Shown here one piece after another: positions 6,783 to 8,711 of a stretch of DNA of 8,711 nucleotides. A program made the position numbers and the translations under genes. Within the stretch, counting starts at the first letter, position 1. Every line of letters starts with the position of its first letter. The notes under the pieces were generated by a model. That model was not told the DNA's origin. It did not search any database and saw only the letters and a program-made list of their open reading frames with translations. Source of the stretch: Anaerolineae bacterium (GTDB lineage Bacteria > Chloroflexota > Anaerolineae > Aggregatilineales > Phototrophicaceae); assembly GCA_025454715.1 (NCBI GenBank), contig JALONY010000049.1, positions 1-8,711 of the forward strand, in the 5' to 3' direction.

Positions 6783-6824
6783 TGCCCCATCGATTCATTT
6801 CTAGGCTGACTTGGGAGACCTTTT

Positions 6825-8447
6825 ATGCTGTCTGTCGTGCGCGCTTGCGCCATCATCGGTCTAGACGGCGAAATCGTCTCGGTCGAAACCGACTTCAACC
6901 CGCGTGCCCAGCTCCCACAGTTCACCATCGTCGGCCTGCCCGACTCCGCCGTGCGCGAAAGCCGCGAGCGCGTGCGCGCCGCCCTCAAGAACAGCGGCCT
7001 CCAGTTCCCCAACAAAGGCTACACCGTCAACCTCTCCCCCGCCGACCTGCCCAAGCAAGGTCCGATTTACGACCTCGCCATCGCCGTCGGGGTCTTGGCC
7101 GCCACCGACCAGCTCCCACTCACGGCGGTCGAGGGCGCGCTGTTCATCGGCGAGCTGTCGCTGGATGGCAGCGTGCGCCACGCCCGTGGCGTGCTGGCCG
7201 CCGCCCACACCGCCCGCCAAGCCGGTCTGCACACGCTGTATTGCGCCGTCGAGGACGCGCCCCAAGCCGCCCTCATCACCGATTTGGCCGTCATCCCCAC
7301 CCCCAGCCTCGGCGCGCTGGTCGAGCACCTGTACAAGGTCAAGCCGCTGGCCGCCTACCGGCACAACGACGCCCTCGCCGCCATCGCCGAAGCGACGCCG
7401 ACCAACATCGTCGATTTCGCCGACATCAAAGGCCAAGAGCACGTCAAGCGCGCCCTCGAAATCGCCGCCGGTGGCAACCACAACCTGCTGATGAGCGGCT
7501 CGCCGGGCGTGGGCAAGACCTTGCTGGCGCGGGCGTTGCCCGGCATCCTGCCCGCCCTCGACATCGAAGAAGCGCTCGAGGTCAGCCGCATCTACTCGGT
7601 GGCCGACCTGCTGGACGCCGACCAGCCCTTGGTGCGCCAGCGCCCGTTTCGCGCCCCGCACCACACCACCAGCCTCGCTGGCCTGATTGGCGGCGGCTCC
7701 ATCCCCAAGCCCGGCGAGGTCACGTTGGCGCACCGCGGCGTGCTGTTCATCGACGAGTTCCCAGAGCTCAACGCCAACATCATCGACTCGTTGCGCCAGC
7801 CCATCGAGGACAAGCTGGTGACCATCAGCCGCGCCAAGGGCAGCCTGACCCTGCCCGCCAATTTCTTGCTGATTGGGGCGATGAACCCATGCCCGTGCGG
7901 CTACTATGGCGACACGCACCGCCCGTGCACCTGCACCCCCAGCATGATTACGCGCTACCAAAGCCGCTTGTCCGGCCCCTTGCTCGACCGCATCGACCTG
8001 CACCTCGACGTGCCCCGCGTCGATTTCGACAAGCTGACCGCCGACACCCGCGCCGAATCATCGGCGGCGGTGCGCGCCCGCGTCGAGGCCGCTCGCCAAC
8101 GCCAACGCGCCCGTTTCGCAGGGCACCCCTACGCCCGCACCAACAGCGATATGACCGTGAGCGACATCGGTAGCTATTGCCCGTTGGCACCGGACGCCAA
8201 GAACCTGTTGGATGTCGGAGCCAAGCGCCTGAACCTGAGCGCCCGCGCCTATCACCGCATCCTCAAGCTGGCGCGCGAACCATCGCCGACCTCGGCGACA
8301 GCGACGCCATCGCGCTCCAGCACGCCGCCGAAGCGCTGCAATACCGCCCGCGCACCACCGCGTTTTAGCAGGGACGCGGCCTGCTGTGAAATGAGGTTGC
8401 GACCCAAACCAACAGCCACCTCTTGCCCATGCCCCGCCCGACGCTGA
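6825..8447 (+). CDS. comM: ComM/YifB-family AAA+ ATPase, frameshifted near the C-terminus
   Basis: The open frame encodes 540 residues. Residues 1-484 align with the YifB/ComM (magnesium-chelatase-like) family: an N-terminal ChlI-type domain (IVGLPDSAVRESRERVRAALKNSG, YTVNLSPADLPKQG), Walker A GSPGVGKT (225-232), RPFRAPHHTTS, Walker B VLFIDE (306-311), the cysteine cluster MNPCPCGYYG..CTC, LLDRIDLHLDVP, and part of the C-terminal domain up to RAYHRILKLAR. ComM is a hexameric branch-migration helicase that integrates incoming ssDNA during natural transformation. After R484 the frame is wrong: the last 56 residues are Pro/Ser/Thr/Arg-rich and unlike the family. The expected TIADLGDSDAIALQHAAEAL continues in another frame to 8368, giving an intact ancestor of 513 residues. 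The ATPase core is whole, so activity cannot be excluded. It has its own promoter and diverges from the ribosomal operon. Confidence 0.9.
   Translation: MLSVVRACAIIGLDGEIVSVETDFNPRAQLPQFTIVGLPDSAVRESRERVRAALKNSGLQFPNKGYTVNLSPADLPKQGPIYDLAIAVGVLAATDQLPLTAVEGALFIGELSLDGSVRHARGVLAAAHTARQAGLHTLYCAVEDAPQAALITDLAVIPTPSLGALVEHLYKVKPLAAYRHNDALAAIAEATPTNIVDFADIKGQEHVKRALEIAAGGNHNLLMSGSPGVGKTLLARALPGILPALDIEEALEVSRIYSVADLLDADQPLVRQRPFRAPHHTTSLAGLIGGGSIPKPGEVTLAHRGVLFIDEFPELNANIIDSLRQPIEDKLVTISRAKGSLTLPANFLLIGAMNPCPCGYYGDTHRPCTCTPSMITRYQSRLSGPLLDRIDLHLDVPRVDFDKLTADTRAESSAAVRARVEAARQRQRARFAGHPYARTNSDMTVSDIGSYCPLAPDAKNLLDVGAKRLNLSARAYHRILKLAREPSPTSATATPSRSSTPPKRCNTARAPPRFSRDAACCEMRLRPKPTATSCPCPARR
8271..8277 (+). 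other. Frameshift site in comM: extra CG unit
   Basis: The sequence reads GCGCGCG before AACC. With GCGCG (one CG fewer) the protein would read KLARTIAD, the family sequence. A two-base expansion of a CG run is therefore the simplest explanation, either a real slippage mutation or a sequencing or assembly error. Confidence 0.8.
8278..8368 (+). pseudogene. Displaced C-terminal end of comM
   Basis: Read in the frame that ends at TAG 8366-8368, this stretch encodes 29 residues, from TIADLGDSDAIALQHAAEAL to the end at RPRTTAF. This matches the usual end of YifB/ComM proteins. It is out of frame with the upstream gene and has no start of its own, so it would be translated only if the frame were restored. 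Confidence 0.75.
8370..8384. repeat. 15-bp direct repeat, left copy
   Basis: AGGGACGCGGCCTGC, identical to 8690-8704. It starts 2 nt after the ancestral comM stop and directly abuts the left inverted repeat of the 297-bp element. GC-rich repeats of this look occur as dispersed families in some genomes; that this is one of them is inference. Confidence 0.8.
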
Positions 8448-8463
8448 TTCGGGATTTCGGTTA

Positions 8464-8497
8464 AGCGTGCGCAGCGCGCTACGCCCCTACGGGGCGT
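8464..8497. repeat. Two adjacent hairpins inside the element
   Basis: AGCGTG..CGCGCT (8464-8480, 6 bp with one G-T wobble, 5-nt loop) directly abuts ACGCCCC..GGGGCGT (8481-8497, perfect 7 bp, 3-nt loop). Paired hairpins side by side in non-coding DNA are unlikely to be chance and point to a selected RNA or single-stranded DNA structure. Confidence 0.6.
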
Positions 8498-8570
8498 GTG
8501 GAATGGGGTGTAAGACGGAACCCACGCATGGACGAACAAATACAGCGCCTGAGATACGGTGTTAACGAGC

Positions 8571-8613
8571 GTACCCCAGCCCCTTGTGGGCTTGCTCTTC
8601 TTGAGCTGGGTAC
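8571..8613. repeat. Branched stem structure inside the element
   Basis: GTACCCCAGC (8571-8580) pairs with GCTGGGTAC (8605-8613) apart from one bulged C. Inside lie AGCCC..GGGCT (8578-8592) and GCTC..GAGC (8594-8606), which partly compete with the outer stem. A folded RNA or single-stranded DNA element is plausible; its function is unknown. Confidence 0.5.
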
Positions 8614-8689
8614 TTTAGCGCCCAGCGACCAACGACGGCTAACGCACCCTAAACTCGGGATACTCAACGTTTCATTTCACATTAGACGT

Positions 8690-8704
8690 AGGGACGCGGC
8701 CTGC
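8690..8704. repeat. 15-bp direct repeat, right copy
   Basis: AGGGACGCGGCCTGC, identical to 8370-8384 and 320 bp away from it. Here it continues as CGCACCC to the window end, so that GCGG CCTG CCGC forms a short palindrome missing from the left copy. It may be the start of a longer repeat cut by the window edge. Confidence 0.8.
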
Positions 8705-8711
8705 CGCACCC

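Larger units (their letters stand above)
8385..8681. mobile_element. Putative miniature element with 10-bp terminal inverted repeats
   Basis: TGTGAAATGA (8385-8394) and TCATTTCACA (8672-8681) are perfect inverted repeats and bound 297 bp. Similarity may continue a few bases inward with a gap (GGTTG against CGTTG). No convincing protein is encoded on either strand; the frameshifted comM frame merely runs into it to 8447. The interior contains at least four hairpins. No short target duplication directly abuts both ends. Instead a 15-bp direct repeat touches the left end and lies 8 nt beyond the right end. Size, terminal repeats and lack of genes suggest a MITE-like or palindromic repeat cassette, but no transposase link is visible. 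It is also the only stretch over 300 nt (8369-8711) without a conventional gene. Confidence 0.45.

Noticed and set aside
6861..8003. Minus-strand open frame of 380 codons within comM
   Set aside because: Antisense shadow of the AAA+ gene, rich in Gly/Val/Asp/Gln, without family features.
8560..8650. Integron attC site (GTTAAC and GCTAACGC motifs near hairpins)
   Set aside because: The core sites do not match the required GTTRRRY/RYYYAAC pattern, and no cassette or integrase is present.
8479..8667. Minus-strand 62-codon frame in the element
   Set aside because: No similarity recognised, Ser/Arg-rich composition, and it overlaps several hairpins.
8464..8681. Right end and guide-RNA region of an IS200/IS605 element on the minus strand
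   Set aside because: The hairpins and a KKSKP-like reading are suggestive, but no TnpB residues or zinc-finger motifs can be read, and the perfect terminal inverted repeats do not fit IS200/IS605 ends. A search of the region against TnpB-associated RNAs would settle it.
1..8711. CRISPR arrays, tRNA or rRNA genes
   Set aside because: No regularly spaced repeats, cloverleaf or rRNA-like stretches were seen on either strand.

Overview
This GC-rich window carries a ribosomal-protein/RNA-polymerase operon on the minus strand. A small two-gene metabolic unit lies downstream of it, and a divergent comM/yifB-type gene with a repeat-bearing tail lies on the plus strand. No single marker fixes the taxon. 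The order rpmJ-rpsM-rpsK-rpoA-rplQ-truA-rplM-rpsI, the tetrapyrrole-methylase/MazG fusion, the short DDAH-type amidinohydrolase and the consensus-like sigma-70 promoters together suggest a Chloroflexota bacterium. That assignment is inference of moderate confidence.

Layout, in window order. At 4-2297 (minus) are a DDAH-family hydrolase and, 14 nt after it, a two-domain MazG pyrophosphohydrolase. A 12-bp hairpin at 2362-2391 is probably the terminator of the upstream ribosomal operon. At 2434-6651 (minus), in transcription order, are rpmJ (L36, only 37 codons), rpsM (S13), rpsK (S11), rpoA, rplQ (L17), truA, rplM (L13) and rpsI (S9). A strong sigma-70-like promoter precedes rpmJ. The usual rpsD (S4) gene between rpsK and rpoA is absent, and only 66 nt separate those genes. 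The rpsM-rpsK spacer is unusually long (148 nt) and holds a 10-bp hairpin. From 6652 to 6824 is a divergent promoter region with a well-formed promoter on each strand and a 6-bp inverted repeat across the -35 of the rpmJ promoter.

From 6825 (plus) runs a ComM/YifB AAA+ gene. It is intact through its ATPase core, but an extra CG unit in a short CG run at 8271-8277 throws its last 29 codons out of frame. The correct C-terminus is still readable in the neighbouring frame and ends at 8368. Beyond it, 8385-8681 is a non-coding stretch of 297 bp bounded by perfect 10-bp inverted repeats (TGTGAAATGA / TCATTTCACA). A 15-bp direct repeat lies on each side (8370-8384 and 8690-8704), and the interior holds several hairpins. 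This looks like an undescribed miniature element or repeat cassette and is the most unusual item in the window.

Functionally, the central block makes ribosomal proteins, the polymerase alpha subunit and a tRNA pseudouridine synthase as one growth-linked unit. MazG cleans up non-canonical nucleotides, and the DDAH-like enzyme handles methylarginine or a related guanidino substrate. ComM-type ATPases act in recombination during natural transformation, so the frameshift may have damaged that function here.
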